A stretch of 64,000 nucleotides of DNA from Sphingorhabdus sp. EL138 (GTDB lineage: Bacteria; Pseudomonadota; Alphaproteobacteria; Sphingomonadales; Sphingomonadaceae), in contig NZ_CAMDCK010000007.1 of assembly GCF_945890115.1 (NCBI RefSeq), positions 56,571 through 120,570 on the forward strand, written 5' to 3'. The translations under genes and the position numbers were made by a program. The notes under the pieces were generated by a model, which saw only the letters and a program-made list of their open reading frames with translations, did no database searches and was not told where the DNA came from. Positions 36,823 through 47,604 of this stretch are shown here, piece by piece (the first letter of the stretch is position 1; every line of letters starts with the position of its first letter).

Positions 36823-38462
36823 GCGGTCTCCACTATCAAAACATCCACGATCGGTTTCTTACCCGTCCAGCTTACCGCGACACGGCGCACAGCCAAACGC
36901 ACAGTTTCGCGCAACTTGTCATAGTCACCCCGATGGTCCTTCACCGCCTTAACAGCAGCGGCAGTGGCTTCTTCCAGAAAATCGTCCAGATCTTCCTCAA
37001 TCGGCACACCATGCAATCGAATTTCAGGGTTCCCCAGCATCCGGTCTTTAGCATCCAGCGCGAAGGCGACCGAAATCAAGCCATACCATGACAGGCGGCG
37101 ACGTTCATTCAATGTCGCGCCATCAGCGGCGATGATCGTGTCCCCATCAAGGATCAAGCGGCCAGTGCGTTCCTTGCCGATGATTTTAGGTTCGCCCGGC
37201 GCAAGGCGCACAACGTCGCCATTGGACTGAACCACGGCCTTTGGTACGCCGTGCGCCCGCGCAAACCGTGCCTGTTCGGCCATATGCCGGCGCTCGCCAT
37301 GGACGGGAATAAGGACTTCTGGCCGAATCCAATCATAAAGCGCGGCAAGTTCCGGCTGCCCCGGGTGACCGGACACATGGACATGCGCCTGCTTTTCGGT
37401 AACCGTCAGGATGTTACGTTCGGCAAGCTTATTCATGATAACGCCAATGGCGATTTCATTACCCGGTATCTGCTTCGACGAGAAAATAACCGTGTCGCCT
37501 GCTTCCAGCTTCACGGGATGATTGCCCTCGGATATGCGCGCCAAAGCGGCGCGCGCTTCGCCCTGCCCGCCAGTGGCGACCACGATAACATCCTTACGTG
37601 GGAGGCTATCGACGCTCTCCATATCCACCGTCTTTGGCATATCTTTCAGATAGCCATTGGCCTGTGCGGCTTCAATAATCCGGTGGAGCGAGCGCCCTGC
37701 GAAACATAAGGTGCGACCACTCTCGCGCGCGACTTCGCTTAGGGTCTGCAACCGCGCGGCATTAGAGGCGAAGGTTGTGACAACGACCCTGCCCTTGGCG
37801 GCCTTGACGGACTTGAGCAAATCATCCTTCACGCTGCCTTCACTGCCGCTGGTTTCTGGATTGAATACGTTGGTGGAATCGCAGACCATCGCCAACACTT
37901 TGCTATCGCCAATGGCGGTCAACGCTTCTTGGGTCGACGGCGTGCCCAATACCGGGCGCGGGTCCAGTTTCCAGTCCCCTGTATGAAAAATTTTCCCATA
38001 AGGCGTGCTGATCAAGCAAGCGCTCATTTCGAGGATCGAGTGGGCCAAGGTGACCAATTCAAAGTCGAACGGCCCCAAGGAAAACGCGCCTTCCATCGGG
38101 ATCACGTTGAGTTCCACAATGTCGGCAATGCCTTCTTCCTCCAGCTTGCCGCGGATGAGCGTTGCCGTGAAGGGTGTGGCATAAAGTGGCACGCCCAAGT
38201 CGGCGGCAAAATAAGCAACTGCGCCGATATGGTCTTCATGGCCGTGCGTTAGGACGATACCTAGAAGGTCGCCCTTGCGCTTTTCAATAAATTCCAGATC
38301 AGGCAGGACAAGGTCAATGCCGGGATATTCCGAATTCGCAAATGTAAGGCCCAAGTCGACCATCACCCATTTGCCCTGACAACCGTATAAATTGACGTTC
38401 ATTCCAATTTCGTTGGACCCGCCAAGGGCAAGAAAAAGCAGTTCATTTTTTGGGGTCGTCAT
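36819..38462 (-). CDS. rnj: Ribonuclease J
   Basis: Metallo-beta-lactamase/beta-CASP ribonuclease with 5'-exonuclease and endonuclease activity in RNA processing and decay; 547 residues. The zinc motif is [11 protein letters not shown] at about residue 72-80, with further ligands in [10 protein letters not shown] and MVCDSTNVF. The beta-CASP part carries [16 protein letters not shown] and [10 protein letters not shown], and [11 protein letters not shown] supplies the next histidines. The C-terminal domain is present. The start overlaps coaX (ATGA) and the stop overlaps the DUF1467 gene (ATGA). Confidence 0.94.
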   Translation of the reverse strand: MTTPKNELLFLALGGSNEIGMNVNLYGCQGKWVMVDLGLTFANSEYPGIDLVLPDLEFIEKRKGDLLGIVLTHGHEDHIGAVAYFAADLGVPLYATPFTATLIRGKLEEEGIADIVELNVIPMEGAFSLGPFDFELVTLAHSILEMSACLISTPYGKIFHTGDWKLDPRPVLGTPSTQEALTAIGDSKVLAMVCDSTNVFNPETSGSEGSVKDDLLKSVKAAKGRVVVTTFASNAARLQTLSEVARESGRTLCFAGRSLHRIIEAAQANGYLKDMPKTVDMESVDSLPRKDVIVVATGGQGEARAALARISEGNHPVKLEAGDTVIFSSKQIPGNEIAIGVIMNKLAERNILTVTEKQAHVHVSGHPGQPELAALYDWIRPEVLIPVHGERRHMAEQARFARAHGVPKAVVQSNGDVVRLAPGEPKIIGKERTGRLILDGDTIIAADGATLNERRRLSWYGLISVAFALDAKDRMLGNPEIRLHGVPIEEDLDDFLEEATAAAVKAVKDHRGDYDKLRETVRLAVRRVAVSWTGKKPIVDVLIVETA

Positions 38463-39244
38463 GAGTTAATGTCTCTATTCCTGTATAAAAGCGCCAGCCC
38501 CCGCAGCGTCAAATCGGGCTCTACCCGGTCAAATAAATGTCCATGTTGCTGAAACAATATGGCCAAACCACCGGTTGCAATGACCGATACGGGTTCACCA
38601 ATTTCAGCTTTCATCCGTGCGAGTATCCCTTCGATCATCGCCACATAGCCCCAATAGATGCCAATCTGCATTTGTCCAACAGTCGTTGTGCCAATAACGC
38701 TTTCATTTGGCGGCGGTTCGATTGCAATTCGCGGCAACATGGCTGCAGCGGCATAGAGCGCATCGAGTGACAGGTTAACGCCCGGCGCGATGCTACCCCC
38801 GCGATAGGAACCATCTGGCCCAATATAATCAAAGGTCGTTGCTGTGCCAAAGCTGATGACGACCTTGTGCCCGTCGGCCAAAGACTGCGCCGCAATCGCG
38901 TTTACGGCGCGATCAGCGCCAACGGCGTGCGGTTCCTTTACGCGCAAGGGGATACCCCAACCAACGCCTCCGCGTCCGGCAACTAAGGCCTCACATCCAA
39001 AATAGCGCGTCGCGAGCAACTGCAGATTGTGCAGAGCACGCGGCACAACCGTGGCGATAATGACCGCTTTAATATCATTGCGGCGAAAGCCGGCCATCTG
39101 GATTAATTGATCCAACCATACGGCATATTCATCCGCCGTACGCCGCGCATCGGTCGCAATGCGCCATCGCTGCAATATTTCGCCAGCGTCATCGACCAAT
39201 GCAAATTTCACATTGCTGTTACCCGTATCAATCGCGAGCAGCAT
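38459..39244 (-). CDS. coaX: Type III pantothenate kinase
   Basis: First enzyme of coenzyme A synthesis, 261 residues, of the ASKHA-fold type that is not feedback-inhibited by CoA. Motifs are [18 protein letters not shown] (phosphate loop), [25 protein letters not shown] and [15 protein letters not shown]. It lies 12 bp after birA and its stop overlaps rnj (ATGA). The birA-coaX-rnj order after nuoN is widespread in alphaproteobacteria. Confidence 0.95.
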   Translation of the reverse strand: MLLAIDTGNSNVKFALVDDAGEILQRWRIATDARRTADEYAVWLDQLIQMAGFRRNDIKAVIIATVVPRALHNLQLLATRYFGCEALVAGRGGVGWGIPLRVKEPHAVGADRAVNAIAAQSLADGHKVVISFGTATTFDYIGPDGSYRGGSIAPGVNLSLDALYAAAAMLPRIAIEPPPNESVIGTTTVGQMQIGIYWGYVAMIEGILARMKAEIGEPVSVIATGGLAILFQQHGHLFDRVEPDLTLRGLALLYRNRDINS

Positions 39245-39256
39245 AGCCCACCCCTG

Positions 39257-40003
39257 CTAAATTAGAAAAACATCGGCAGCGTGAATGGCACGAATTGATC
39301 CATCCGCCAAGCGAAGCCGCAACGCACCATCATCATTGAGGCCGGAATAAAGGCCATCCACTTCCTCACCATCAGGTAATTTCGCCGACAAGGCTGTGCC
39401 GCGTGGGTGGGCGTGCGCGTCCCAATGCCGGACGATAATGTTCAGCCCCGACTGCCGCCAGATTTTGAGATAGCGCGCAAACGCCTCGGCCACGATCTCC
39501 AATGCTGTCTGCGCATCTGGCGGTGTTGCACCAAGCGTCAATAGGTCAGACACCTTCCGGTCCAGATTTTGCGGATGCCAGACAAGGTTAAGGCCAATGC
39601 CCACGACCACTGCATCCGACGCACGCTCCAACAATATGCCGCATAACTTTGATCCATCTTGCGCCAGAATGTCATTCGGCCATTTCAGGATGATATCAAC
39701 TTGCGGCGCCAACTGTCGGACCACGTCATATACTGCAACGGCCGCTACAAAAGCTAGGCTCGCCGGCAAAGGGTCCGTATCGCGCAAGCGCACAATGCAA
39801 CTGGCAAAGAGGTTACCCTTTGGGCTTTCCCAAACACGGCCAAGTCGCCCACGCCCGCCATCTTGCGCATCTGCGCGAAGCCATAGCCCTTCGGGTGCGC
39901 CTTGCGCCGCCCGGATTAAGAGGTCCGCGTTCGTTGACCCAGTGAGCGCAACTTCTTCAAAGATAGGCGTCAGAACAACGCCCTCGCAGCATAAGCTGTC
40001 CAC
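39257..40003 (-). CDS. birA: Biotin--[acetyl-CoA-carboxylase] ligase
   Basis: Attaches biotin to the carboxyl carrier protein; 248 residues or slightly fewer. Motifs are GSTNADLLIRAAQ, the biotinyl-AMP loop QDGGRGRLGRVWESPKGNLFAS and ILKWPNDILAQDGSKLCGILLE. There is no N-terminal helix-turn-helix, so it is a ligase without repressor function. The open frame begins at GTG 40003, overlapping nuoN by 34 bases, with no clear Shine-Dalgarno sequence; the true start could be a few codons later, near the LTPIFEEVALTGSTN stretch. Confidence 0.92.
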   Translation of the reverse strand: MDSLCCEGVVLTPIFEEVALTGSTNADLLIRAAQGAPEGLWLRADAQDGGRGRLGRVWESPKGNLFASCIVRLRDTDPLPASLAFVAAVAVYDVVRQLAPQVDIILKWPNDILAQDGSKLCGILLERASDAVVVGIGLNLVWHPQNLDRKVSDLLTLGATPPDAQTALEIVAEAFARYLKIWRQSGLNIIVRHWDAHAHPRGTALSAKLPDGEEVDGLYSGLNDDGALRLRLADGSIRAIHAADVFLI

Positions 40004-41412
40004 AGGCCAAGCGCAGGTATGGCGAAATAGCCCAAAGGTGAGTTCGCAGCGGCCAATAGGCCACCGGTCCAGACGAGAACCTTATCATCGCTGTCAACAA
40101 TCACATCCGCAGCATCATCAAAATACATGACCTTGACGACCTTCAGATAATAAAATGCGCCAATGACGGATGCGGTTATGCCGATGACCGCCAGTGGTAA
40201 CAGGCCAGCGGCCACAGCGGCGTTGAACACCACAAGCTTACCCCAAAAACCGAATAAGGGCGGAAAGCCCGCAAGGCTGAACATGAAAATGGCCAACGCA
40301 GCAGCCAAGGGCGGACGCGTCTTGGATAGACCGGCTATGTCGGCAAACTCTTCACGATAGCCGCCATCCTTATCCTTCAACTGCATTAGGCAGATAAAGC
40401 TGCCTAAGGTCATGGCAACATAGATCACCAAATAGACCAGCATCGCAGAAATGCCCTGCTCCGTTCCCGTGGCTAGCCCAATCAGGATGAAGCCGACATT
40501 GTTGATCGAGCTATAAGCCATCAGCCGCTTCAAATTTTGCTGACCAATGGCGCCAACTGCACCGATGATGATCGACATCAACGCAACGGCGATAATGATT
40601 TGCTGCCACACCAATATTTGCGAGCCAAATGCCTCAAGCACGATGCGGATCGTCAGTGCGATGGCGGCAACCTTTGGCGCGCTCGCGAAGAAGGCGGTCA
40701 CGGGCGTAGGTGCGCCTTCATACACGTCCGGCGTCCACATGTGGAACGGCGCGGCGCTTATCTTAAAGGCAAGGCCAGAGAGGATGAATACAATGCCGAA
40801 AATCAAGCCGAGGCCGACTTCCGCATCCATGGCCGCGCCGATAGCAGCAAAGCTTGTCGATCCAGCAAAGCCATATACCAAAGACGCGCCGAACAAGAGC
40901 ATGCCGCTGGCGAGTGCGCCAAGGACAAAATATTTTAGTCCTGCTTCGGCTGAACGGCCGTCCGAGCGCACAAAGCTGGCGAGCACATAAGCAGATAAGC
41001 TCTGCAACTCTAGACCGATATAGAGAGAAATCAGGTCGGTTGCCGACACCATCACGCCCATGCCAACACAAGACAACAGGATCAGCACCGGATATTCGGC
41101 CCGCATGGCCCCCGCATTTTCCAAGAAGCGGGGCGCAATCATCAACGAGATCGCGGCCGCAATGAAGATCAGTATCTTGGAAAAATTCCCGAAGGAATCA
41201 TTGACCAAAAGACCATCAAAGGCGGATAAATTTGTGCCATTCATCATAAAGCTGATGACAAACGCAGCAGCGGCACCAAGCGCCACTATCGCCAATATGC
41301 TAATCAGGCGGCCCGCCTGTTCACGCCACGCAGCCAAAAGCAGCAGGCCAAGCGCAGAAAAGCTCAAGATGACTTCCGGACGAACCAGAGAAAGAGAGGC
41401 GTTCAGTTCCAT
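39970..41412 (-). CDS. nuoN: NADH-quinone oxidoreductase subunit N
   Basis: Antiporter-like proton-pumping subunit of complex I, 480 residues with about 14 transmembrane helices. The central Mrp/antiporter block carries the key lysine and glutamate residues (YIGLELQSLSAYVLASF, AAPFHMWTPDVYEGAPTPV, LMAYSSINNVGFIL). ATG 41412 lies three bases beyond the nuoM stop. The downstream birA frame begins within its 3' end. It is the last nuo subunit gene in the unit. Confidence 0.95.
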   Translation of the reverse strand: MELNASLSLVRPEVILSFSALGLLLLAAWREQAGRLISILAIVALGAAAAFVISFMMNGTNLSAFDGLLVNDSFGNFSKILIFIAAAISLMIAPRFLENAGAMRAEYPVLILLSCVGMGVMVSATDLISLYIGLELQSLSAYVLASFVRSDGRSAEAGLKYFVLGALASGMLLFGASLVYGFAGSTSFAAIGAAMDAEVGLGLIFGIVFILSGLAFKISAAPFHMWTPDVYEGAPTPVTAFFASAPKVAAIALTIRIVLEAFGSQILVWQQIIIAVALMSIIIGAVGAIGQQNLKRLMAYSSINNVGFILIGLATGTEQGISAMLVYLVIYVAMTLGSFICLMQLKDKDGGYREEFADIAGLSKTRPPLAAALAIFMFSLAGFPPLFGFWGKLVVFNAAVAAGLLPLAVIGITASVIGAFYYLKVVKVMYFDDAADVIVDSDDKVLVWTGGLLAAANSPLGYFAIPALGLWTAYAARALF

Positions 41413-41414
41413 TA

Positions 41415-42974
41415 TCAATGGCTCCCCTCAGCCAAGTTTTTTTCCGGACCATGCACTACTCGATACCGCGCAGTTGTCGGGTCGACTAATTTCAGCTTGC
41501 TGTCACCTACGGGTGCAGCACGTTCAATGCGGGCGACAATCGTTGCCACGTCGCGGCGAATGGGTGCTAGGAATGTTTCAGGATATACGCCCATCCACAA
41601 AACCACGACAGCAATCGGCGCAAGCAACCACATTTCACGGCCATTGACGTCCGACATTGCGGCGGCATCGGCATTAACCTGCGGCCCGAATGCAATGCGG
41701 CGGTAGAGATACAACATATAGCCAGCGCCAAGGATGATGCCCGTGGTCGCAATGAATGTGGCCCAAGTAGAAACCTTATACGCGCCAGCTAGGCTCAAAA
41801 ACTCACCTATAAACCCGCTGGTGCCAGGCAAGCCTACGCTTGCCATGGTGAACAGCATGAACAACAAAGCATATTTGGGCATATTGACGCTGAGGCCGCC
41901 ATAACGGCTGATTTCGCGCGTATGCAGCCGGTCGTAGATGACGCCAACGCATAAGAAGAGCGCGCCCGAAACGAGCCCATGGCTCAACATCACGATGATC
42001 GCGCCTTCAATACCTTGCTGGTTAAAGGTGAACAGGCCGACGGTCACAATCGCCATATGCGCCACCGAGGAATATGCGATCAGCTTTTTCATATCCTGCT
42101 GCACCAATGCAACAAGCGAGGTGTACACCACGGCAACCATCGACAGGCCAAAGACCAATGGAATGAAGTCAGCACTGGCCTCTGGGAACATCGGCAACGA
42201 GAACCGCAAAAAACCGTAACCGCCCATTTTAAGCAGCACGCCAGCCAATATGACTGAACCGGCGGTGGGTGCCTGAACATGGGCATCGGGCAGCCAAGTA
42301 TGCACTGGCCACATGGGCATTTTTACCGCAAAAGACGCGAAAAATGCTAACCACAGCCATTTTTGGGCTTCTGCGGGGAAATCGGTATTTAGCAAGGTTG
42401 GAATATCCGCCGTACCCGCAAATTGGATCATCCAAAGCATCGCGATCAACATCACGAGGGAGCCAAGCAAGGTGTAGAGGAAGAATTTGTACGACGCGTA
42501 GATGCGGTCCTGTCCGCCCCAAATGCCGATGATGAGATACATTGGGATCAGGCCAGCTTCAAAGAAGATGTAGAATAGCAACAAATCCTGCGCCGCAAAA
42601 ACGCCAATCATCAGCGTTTCCATCAGCAGAAACGCCGCCATATATTCGCCAATGCGCTTTTGAATGGATACCCAGCTTGCACCAATACAAATGGGCATCA
42701 GGAATACCGACAGCATAATCAAAGTCAGCGAAATGCCGTCAATGCCAAGCCGCCAGCCAATGGGGCCAAACAAGGTCGCGCTTTCGGTAAACTGCCACTG
42801 CGCGCCCGCTGGATCATAATTGATCCAGAGCACGACACCAAGCAGCAGGTTCAATAATGTCGCGGACAGCGCAATGATGCGCGCAAGCTCCGCACGGACA
42901 AAAAGGCAAATTGCCGCTGCGACCACCGGAATGGCCAGCATGATCGAAAGTACAGGGATATCCGGGGCGTTCAT
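41415..42974 (-). CDS. nuoM: NADH-quinone oxidoreductase subunit M
   Basis: Antiporter-like proton-pumping membrane subunit, 519 residues. Recognisable stretches are GIDGISLTLIMLSVFLMP, FYIFFEAGLIPMYLIIGIWGG with the essential Glu, MPMWPVHTWLPDAHVQAPTAGSVILAGVLLKMGGYGF, and LIAYSSVAHM. The start shares bases with the nuoL stop (TAATG). Confidence 0.96.
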   Translation of the reverse strand: MNAPDIPVLSIMLAIPVVAAAICLFVRAELARIIALSATLLNLLLGVVLWINYDPAGAQWQFTESATLFGPIGWRLGIDGISLTLIMLSVFLMPICIGASWVSIQKRIGEYMAAFLLMETLMIGVFAAQDLLLFYIFFEAGLIPMYLIIGIWGGQDRIYASYKFFLYTLLGSLVMLIAMLWMIQFAGTADIPTLLNTDFPAEAQKWLWLAFFASFAVKMPMWPVHTWLPDAHVQAPTAGSVILAGVLLKMGGYGFLRFSLPMFPEASADFIPLVFGLSMVAVVYTSLVALVQQDMKKLIAYSSVAHMAIVTVGLFTFNQQGIEGAIIVMLSHGLVSGALFLCVGVIYDRLHTREISRYGGLSVNMPKYALLFMLFTMASVGLPGTSGFIGEFLSLAGAYKVSTWATFIATTGIILGAGYMLYLYRRIAFGPQVNADAAAMSDVNGREMWLLAPIAVVVLWMGVYPETFLAPIRRDVATIVARIERAAPVGDSKLKLVDPTTARYRVVHGPEKNLAEGSH

Positions 42975-45007
42975 TACACTCTCACCATCATCCAGCTCAC
43001 GGCGATAACTAAGCCAAGAAGCATCACAAGCGCATATGTATAAAGATAACCCGACTGCATTCGCACAGCCAATTTGCTACCGAAGGACACCAAAGCCGCC
43101 GAACCATTAGGACCAAAACGGTCAATGATCCCGACGTCGCCTTGCTTCCAGAACAGACGCCCGAACCAAAAAGCGGGGCGTATGAAAACGAAATTATACA
43201 GTTCGTCAAAATACCATTTATTGAGGAAGAAACGGTAGATTGGACCAAAGGTCGCCGCCAAACGTTGTGGTGCATCTTCCGATCGCTGATACATTAAATA
43301 GGCCGTGGTCAGACCAATGAGCATAGCCACCGTCGACGACAATTTCACCCACAAGGGTACCTCGTGCATGGCATGCATCAAATGCGCGTTGAAATAGAGC
43401 GTGCTGTTTGCCCAAAACGCTTGTCCAGCGTCCGCATCAATAAACGCATTGTGGAAAACAAAACCTGCAAAAACTGCGCCTATGGTCAGCAGCGCCAAAG
43501 GCATCAGCATCGACCATGGGCTTTCATGCGGATGATAGCCCGCCGTTCCGTCACTGGACGTGGCATGCGCATGTGCGTCATGGTCGCCATGATCATGATG
43601 GTCATGCACCGTGTGCTGAATATGCTCAGACTGGTCCCAACGTGGCTTTCCAAAGAAGGTTAGGAACATCAAACGCCAGCTGTAGAAACTCGTCAGCAAA
43701 GCCGCGATCACGCCGATGGCAAAGCCATACATATGGTAGGTGGACTCGCTCGCGAACGCGGCCTCGATAATCGCATCCTTGGAATAAAAGCCCGCAAATC
43801 CGCCCACACCCAAAATACCAACGCCGGTAATGGCCAACGTGCCCGCCATCATCGCCCAGAATGTCAGCGGGATGTGTTTCCGCAAGCCGCCATAATAACG
43901 CATATCCTGTTCATGGTGCATCGCATGGATCACCGAACCAGCGCCCAAGAACAACAACGCCTTAAAAAATGCATGCGTGAACAGATGGAACATGGCCGCA
44001 CCATAAGCGCCGGTGCCTGCCGCAAAGAACATATAGCCGAGCTGCGAGCAGGTAGAATACGCGATCACACGCTTGATATCGGTCTGCACCAGGCCAACTG
44101 TGGCGGCAAAGATTGCAGTCGTCGCGCCAACTATCGTGACCACATCGAGCGCGAACTGGCTGGTTTCAAACAAGGGCGACAGACGGCACACCATGAACAC
44201 CCCTGCGGTCACCATGGTCGCTGCGTGGATCAGCGCGGAAACTGGCGTTGGACCTTCCATCGCGTCCGGCAACCATGTGTGCAGCCCAAGCTGCGCCGAT
44301 TTACCCATCGCGCCAATGAACAGCAATATGCACAGCAAGCTCATGGTATCCACGCGCAGGCCAAGGAAACCAATGCTTGATCCGACCTTATCGGGAGCCG
44401 CAGCGAGGATTTCGGGGATCGAAACGGTGCCGAACAGCCAGAATATGCCAAAAATGCCGAGCATGAAGCCAAGGTCGCCGACGCGGTTGACGACAAATGC
44501 CTTAATCGCCGCCGCATTTGCGCTGGGTTTTTTGTACCAAAAGCCGATCAGCAAATAAGACGCGAGGCCAACGCCTTCCCATCCAAAGAACATCTGCACT
44601 AGATTGTTGGCAGTCACCAACATCAACATCGCAAAGGTGAACAGCGACAGATAGGCAAAGAAGCGCGGCTGATCTGGATCCTCCTCCATATAGCCCCAGC
44701 TATAAAGATGGACGAGCGCCGATACGCTGGTGATCACCACAAGCATGACGGCGGTCAGCGCATCGACGCGCAATTCCCAGTCAAAGGTTAGATCACCCGA
44801 CTGCACCCAACTCATCACGGGTTGAACATAAGCGGTTTCGCTGCCGTTCAGGAAACCGATGAAGATCGGCCAGCTCAGAAACGCGGCAATAAACAAACCA
44901 GCGGTTGTGATGGTCTTTGCTGCCAATGCGCCAATGAAGCGCTGCCCTAGCCCTGCGACAAGCGCAGCCAAAAGCGGCAGGAAAACAATGAAATGGATTG
45001 CAGTCAC
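42974..45007 (-). CDS. nuoL: NADH-quinone oxidoreductase subunit L
   Basis: The most distal antiporter-like subunit of complex I, 677 residues, including the long lateral helix that spans the membrane arm. Blocks are [57 protein letters not shown] and [26 protein letters not shown] at 45007 serves as start, six bases after the nuoK stop. Around residues 460-490 there is an unusual loop crowded with histidines and aspartates ([15 protein letters not shown]), which is not part of the core fold. Confidence 0.96.
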   Translation of the reverse strand: MTAIHFIVFLPLLAALVAGLGQRFIGALAAKTITTAGLFIAAFLSWPIFIGFLNGSETAYVQPVMSWVQSGDLTFDWELRVDALTAVMLVVITSVSALVHLYSWGYMEEDPDQPRFFAYLSLFTFAMLMLVTANNLVQMFFGWEGVGLASYLLIGFWYKKPSANAAAIKAFVVNRVGDLGFMLGIFGIFWLFGTVSIPEILAAAPDKVGSSIGFLGLRVDTMSLLCILLFIGAMGKSAQLGLHTWLPDAMEGPTPVSALIHAATMVTAGVFMVCRLSPLFETSQFALDVVTIVGATTAIFAATVGLVQTDIKRVIAYSTCSQLGYMFFAAGTGAYGAAMFHLFTHAFFKALLFLGAGSVIHAMHHEQDMRYYGGLRKHIPLTFWAMMAGTLAITGVGILGVGGFAGFYSKDAIIEAAFASESTYHMYGFAIGVIAALLTSFYSWRLMFLTFFGKPRWDQSEHIQHTVHDHHDHGDHDAHAHATSSDGTAGYHPHESPWSMLMPLALLTIGAVFAGFVFHNAFIDADAGQAFWANSTLYFNAHLMHAMHEVPLWVKLSSTVAMLIGLTTAYLMYQRSEDAPQRLAATFGPIYRFFLNKWYFDELYNFVFIRPAFWFGRLFWKQGDVGIIDRFGPNGSAALVSFGSKLAVRMQSGYLYTYALVMLLGLVIAVSWMMVRV

Positions 45008-45013
45008 TGGATG

Positions 45014-45319
45014 TTATCCCTTCATCCGGTTGACATCATCAACGGCTATGGTTCCACGGCCCCGGAAATAAATAACCAATATCGCAAGTCCAATCGCAGC
45101 CTCACCCGCCGCAACGGTCAGCACGAACATGGCGAAAATTTGCCCTGTCAGGTCGCCCAAAAACACGCTGAACGCCACCAGATTGATGTTGACCGCAAGC
45201 AATATGAGCTCAATCGCCATCAGGATGATGATGACATTCTTACGATTCAGGAAAATGCCAAGCACGCCCATAACGAACAATATGCTGCTGACGACGAGAT
45301 AATGTTCGATACCAATCAC
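45014..45319 (-). CDS. nuoK: NADH-quinone oxidoreductase subunit K
   Basis: Three-helix membrane subunit of complex I, 101 residues, with conserved glutamates in the second and third helices ([20 protein letters not shown] and [13 protein letters not shown]), both needed for proton transfer in studied enzymes. It starts at GTG 45319 overlapping the nuoJ stop (GTGA). Confidence 0.95.
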   Translation of the reverse strand: MIGIEHYLVVSSILFVMGVLGIFLNRKNVIIILMAIELILLAVNINLVAFSVFLGDLTGQIFAMFVLTVAAGEAAIGLAILVIYFRGRGTIAVDDVNRMKG

Positions 45320-45936
45320 AGCTCAATCCCCTGCCCGACGGGCTGATTAACATTACGCGTCGCGTCTTGCGGACGGCGCTGGACTTGGCTGCTGATATTC
45401 TGGCCGCGCGTGCCGTGGCTGCGGCGATGCGTCAGAACAATTGCGCCGACCATCGCGACCAACAAGATCAACCCTGCAGTTTCGAAAAGGAACACATATT
45501 TGCTGTACAGCAAGGCGCCAATAGCCTCGATATTTGGCACCGTTGCCGATACCGTCGCGACCCCGACCTCGGGCGTGCCAAGCTTCACAGCACCAGCTTG
45601 ATAGGCGCCAATGCCAAGCACAAGCTCCGCCACCAAGACAATTGCTAACAACAAACCCAGCGGCACGTTTTTGACGAAGCCCGCGCGCAATTCGGCAAAA
45701 TCAATGTCGAGCATCATGACGACGAACAGGAACAAGACCGCGACCGCACCTACATAGACAATGACCAGCAACATTGCGATGAACTCTGCACCGATCAGCA
45801 CCATAAGGCCTGCCGCGTTGAAGAAGGCAACAATCAACCACAGCACACTGTGCACCGGATTGCGGGCAAAAATGACCATCGCGGCGGACGCGATGACGAT
45901 GCTCGCGAAGATATAGAAAGAGACGAGTTGGATCAC
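45316..45936 (-). CDS. nuoJ: NADH-quinone oxidoreductase subunit J
   Basis: Five-helix membrane subunit of complex I, 206 residues. Conserved text includes [51 protein letters not shown], the part that forms the pi-bulge helix. The C-terminal 30 residues ([22 protein letters not shown]) are a polar cytoplasmic tail. Translation begins at GTG 45936, 13 bp after the nuoI stop, and overlaps nuoK at its end. Confidence 0.94.
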   Translation of the reverse strand: MIQLVSFYIFASIVIASAAMVIFARNPVHSVLWLIVAFFNAAGLMVLIGAEFIAMLLVIVYVGAVAVLFLFVVMMLDIDFAELRAGFVKNVPLGLLLAIVLVAELVLGIGAYQAGAVKLGTPEVGVATVSATVPNIEAIGALLYSKYVFLFETAGLILLVAMVGAIVLTHRRSHGTRGQNISSQVQRRPQDATRNVNQPVGQGIEL

Positions 45937-45948
45937 GATGGGTCGCCC

Positions 45949-46437
45949 TTAACGATAGGGTGCATCGGCGGCAAGGTTCGCGGCGATTGCCCGCTCCCAC
46001 TTTGCGCCGTTGTCGAGGAGCTTGGCCTTGTCGTAAAGCAATTCCTCACGCGTTTCTGTTGCGAATTCGAGGTTCGGACCCTCGACAATGGCGTCGACCG
46101 GGCAAGCCTCTTGGCAGAACCCGCAATAAATGCACTTGGTCATGTCGATGTCATAGCGCGTCGTCCGGCGGCTACCGTCCTCGCGTGGTTCGGACTCGAT
46201 GGTAATGGCCAAGGCAGGACACACCGCCTCACATAATTTACACGCGATGCAGCGTTCTTCGCCATTGGGATAACGCCGCAGCGCATGTTCACCGCGAAAA
46301 CGGGGGGAAAGCGGGTTCTTTTCGAACGGATAGTTGATTGTCGCCTTTGCCTTGAAGAAATATTTCAAGGTCAGCATGTGCGCCTTGACGAATTCCCACA
46401 GAGTGAAGCTTTTGATAAGATGCGTGATCATGGTCAT
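45949..46437 (-). CDS. nuoI: NADH-quinone oxidoreductase subunit I
   Basis: Peripheral subunit with two 4Fe-4S clusters (N6a and N6b) that carries electrons toward quinone; 162 residues. The two CxxCxxCxxxCP motifs are [15 protein letters not shown] and [15 protein letters not shown]. The longer open frame to 46569 lies inside nuoH; ATG 46437 overlaps the nuoH stop (ATGA) and matches family length. Confidence 0.96.
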   Translation of the reverse strand: MTMITHLIKSFTLWEFVKAHMLTLKYFFKAKATINYPFEKNPLSPRFRGEHALRRYPNGEERCIACKLCEAVCPALAITIESEPREDGSRRTTRYDIDMTKCIYCGFCQEACPVDAIVEGPNLEFATETREELLYDKAKLLDNGAKWERAIAANLAADAPYR

Positions 46438-47480
46438 GCGAAATGTCCTGTGAACATAAGATAGCCACTCACCAAAAATACCCAGAAGAGCGAGATTGGC
46501 AGGAATACTTTCCAGCCCAGACGCATCAATTGGTCGTAACGGTAACGTGGCACGGTTGCCTTCACCCATGCGAAGATGAAGAACATCAGCAGGATTTTGG
46601 CAAAGAACCAGAGTATGCCTGGAACGGCGTACAGCGGCGCCCAGTCAACGGGTGGCAAATATCCGCCCCAGAATAGGATCGCGTTCAAAGCGCACATCAA
46701 CAAGACGTTGGCATATTCGCCCAACCAGAACAAAGCGAAGGCCATGGACGAATATTCGGTCTGATACCCGGCAACAAGCTCGCTCTCCGCCTCAGTCAAA
46801 TCGAACGGCGCACGCGCGGTTTCTGCCATTGAGCTGATGAGGAACATCACCGCGATTGGGAATAGCAAAGGATTAAAGGCGTAAGCGTTGATGAAGCCGA
46901 AAACATGACTGCGCTGCCCCTCGACAATACCGCCGATATTGAACGTGCCCGCCCAAAGGACGACGCAGATCAAAATGAAGCCAATGGAGACTTCATAAGA
47001 AATCATCTGCGCGGCGGCGCGCATCGCCGAATAGAATGGATATTTGGAGTTGGATGCCCATCCGGCAATCACCACGCCGTAAACGCCCAAGCTGCTGATT
47101 GCCAGAATGTAGAGCAAGCCAACATTGATATTCGACAGCACGACGCCATCGGCAAATGGGATAACCGCCCATGCCATTAATGCGACAGTGAAGGTGATGA
47201 TCGGCGCGATCAGGAACAGGCCGCGGTTCGACGCACTTGGGATGATGGTTTCTTGCAAGAACACCTTCAAGCCATCAGCGAAACTTTGCAGCACCCCAAA
47301 TGGGCCGACGACATTGGGTCCCCGGCGCAGCGCAAAAGCCGCCCATAATTTGCGTTCGGCATAAATAATCATCGCCACCGCGAGCATCAGCGGAAGCGCA
47401 ATTAGGAGGATTCCGGCTATGGTCGCGGTGAACCATGCGGCCTCATAACTCATGCCGAGATTTTGGAAGAAGGATGTCAT
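46434..47480 (-). CDS. nuoH: NADH-quinone oxidoreductase subunit H
   Basis: Membrane subunit that forms the quinone chamber with NuoB and NuoD; 348 residues and eight helices. Diagnostic blocks are [66 protein letters not shown], and [27 protein letters not shown]. Between it and nuoG lie about 125 bp with a short palindromic repeat. Confidence 0.96.
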   Translation of the reverse strand: MTSFFQNLGMSYEAAWFTATIAGILLIALPLMLAVAMIIYAERKLWAAFALRRGPNVVGPFGVLQSFADGLKVFLQETIIPSASNRGLFLIAPIITFTVALMAWAVIPFADGVVLSNINVGLLYILAISSLGVYGVVIAGWASNSKYPFYSAMRAAAQMISYEVSIGFILICVVLWAGTFNIGGIVEGQRSHVFGFINAYAFNPLLFPIAVMFLISSMAETARAPFDLTEAESELVAGYQTEYSSMAFALFWLGEYANVLLMCALNAILFWGGYLPPVDWAPLYAVPGILWFFAKILLMFFIFAWVKATVPRYRYDQLMRLGWKVFLPISLFWVFLVSGYLMFTGHFA

Positions 47481-47497
47481 GATACCATTCTCCCGTC

Positions 47498-47580
47498 GCC
47501 CCAGCGCAGGCTGGGGTCCATCACGTCTCTCCGTCTAAACCGCAAGACGAGATAGGCTCCAGCCACCGCTGGAGCGACGT
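47498..47580. repeat. Short palindromic repeats between nuoH and nuoG
   Basis: CCCCAGCGCAGGCTGGGGTCCA begins near 47501 with CCCAGC pairing to GCTGGG. A second, smaller palindrome TCCAGCCACCGCTGGA lies near 47557-47572 with the following GCGACG complementary to the CGTCGC that precedes the first. Together they could fold into a larger hairpin. The type resembles REP-like sequences seen between genes in sphingomonads. Confidence 0.55.
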
Positions 47581-47604
47581 GGTTGTGTGTTCTGAAGTTG
47601 AGCG

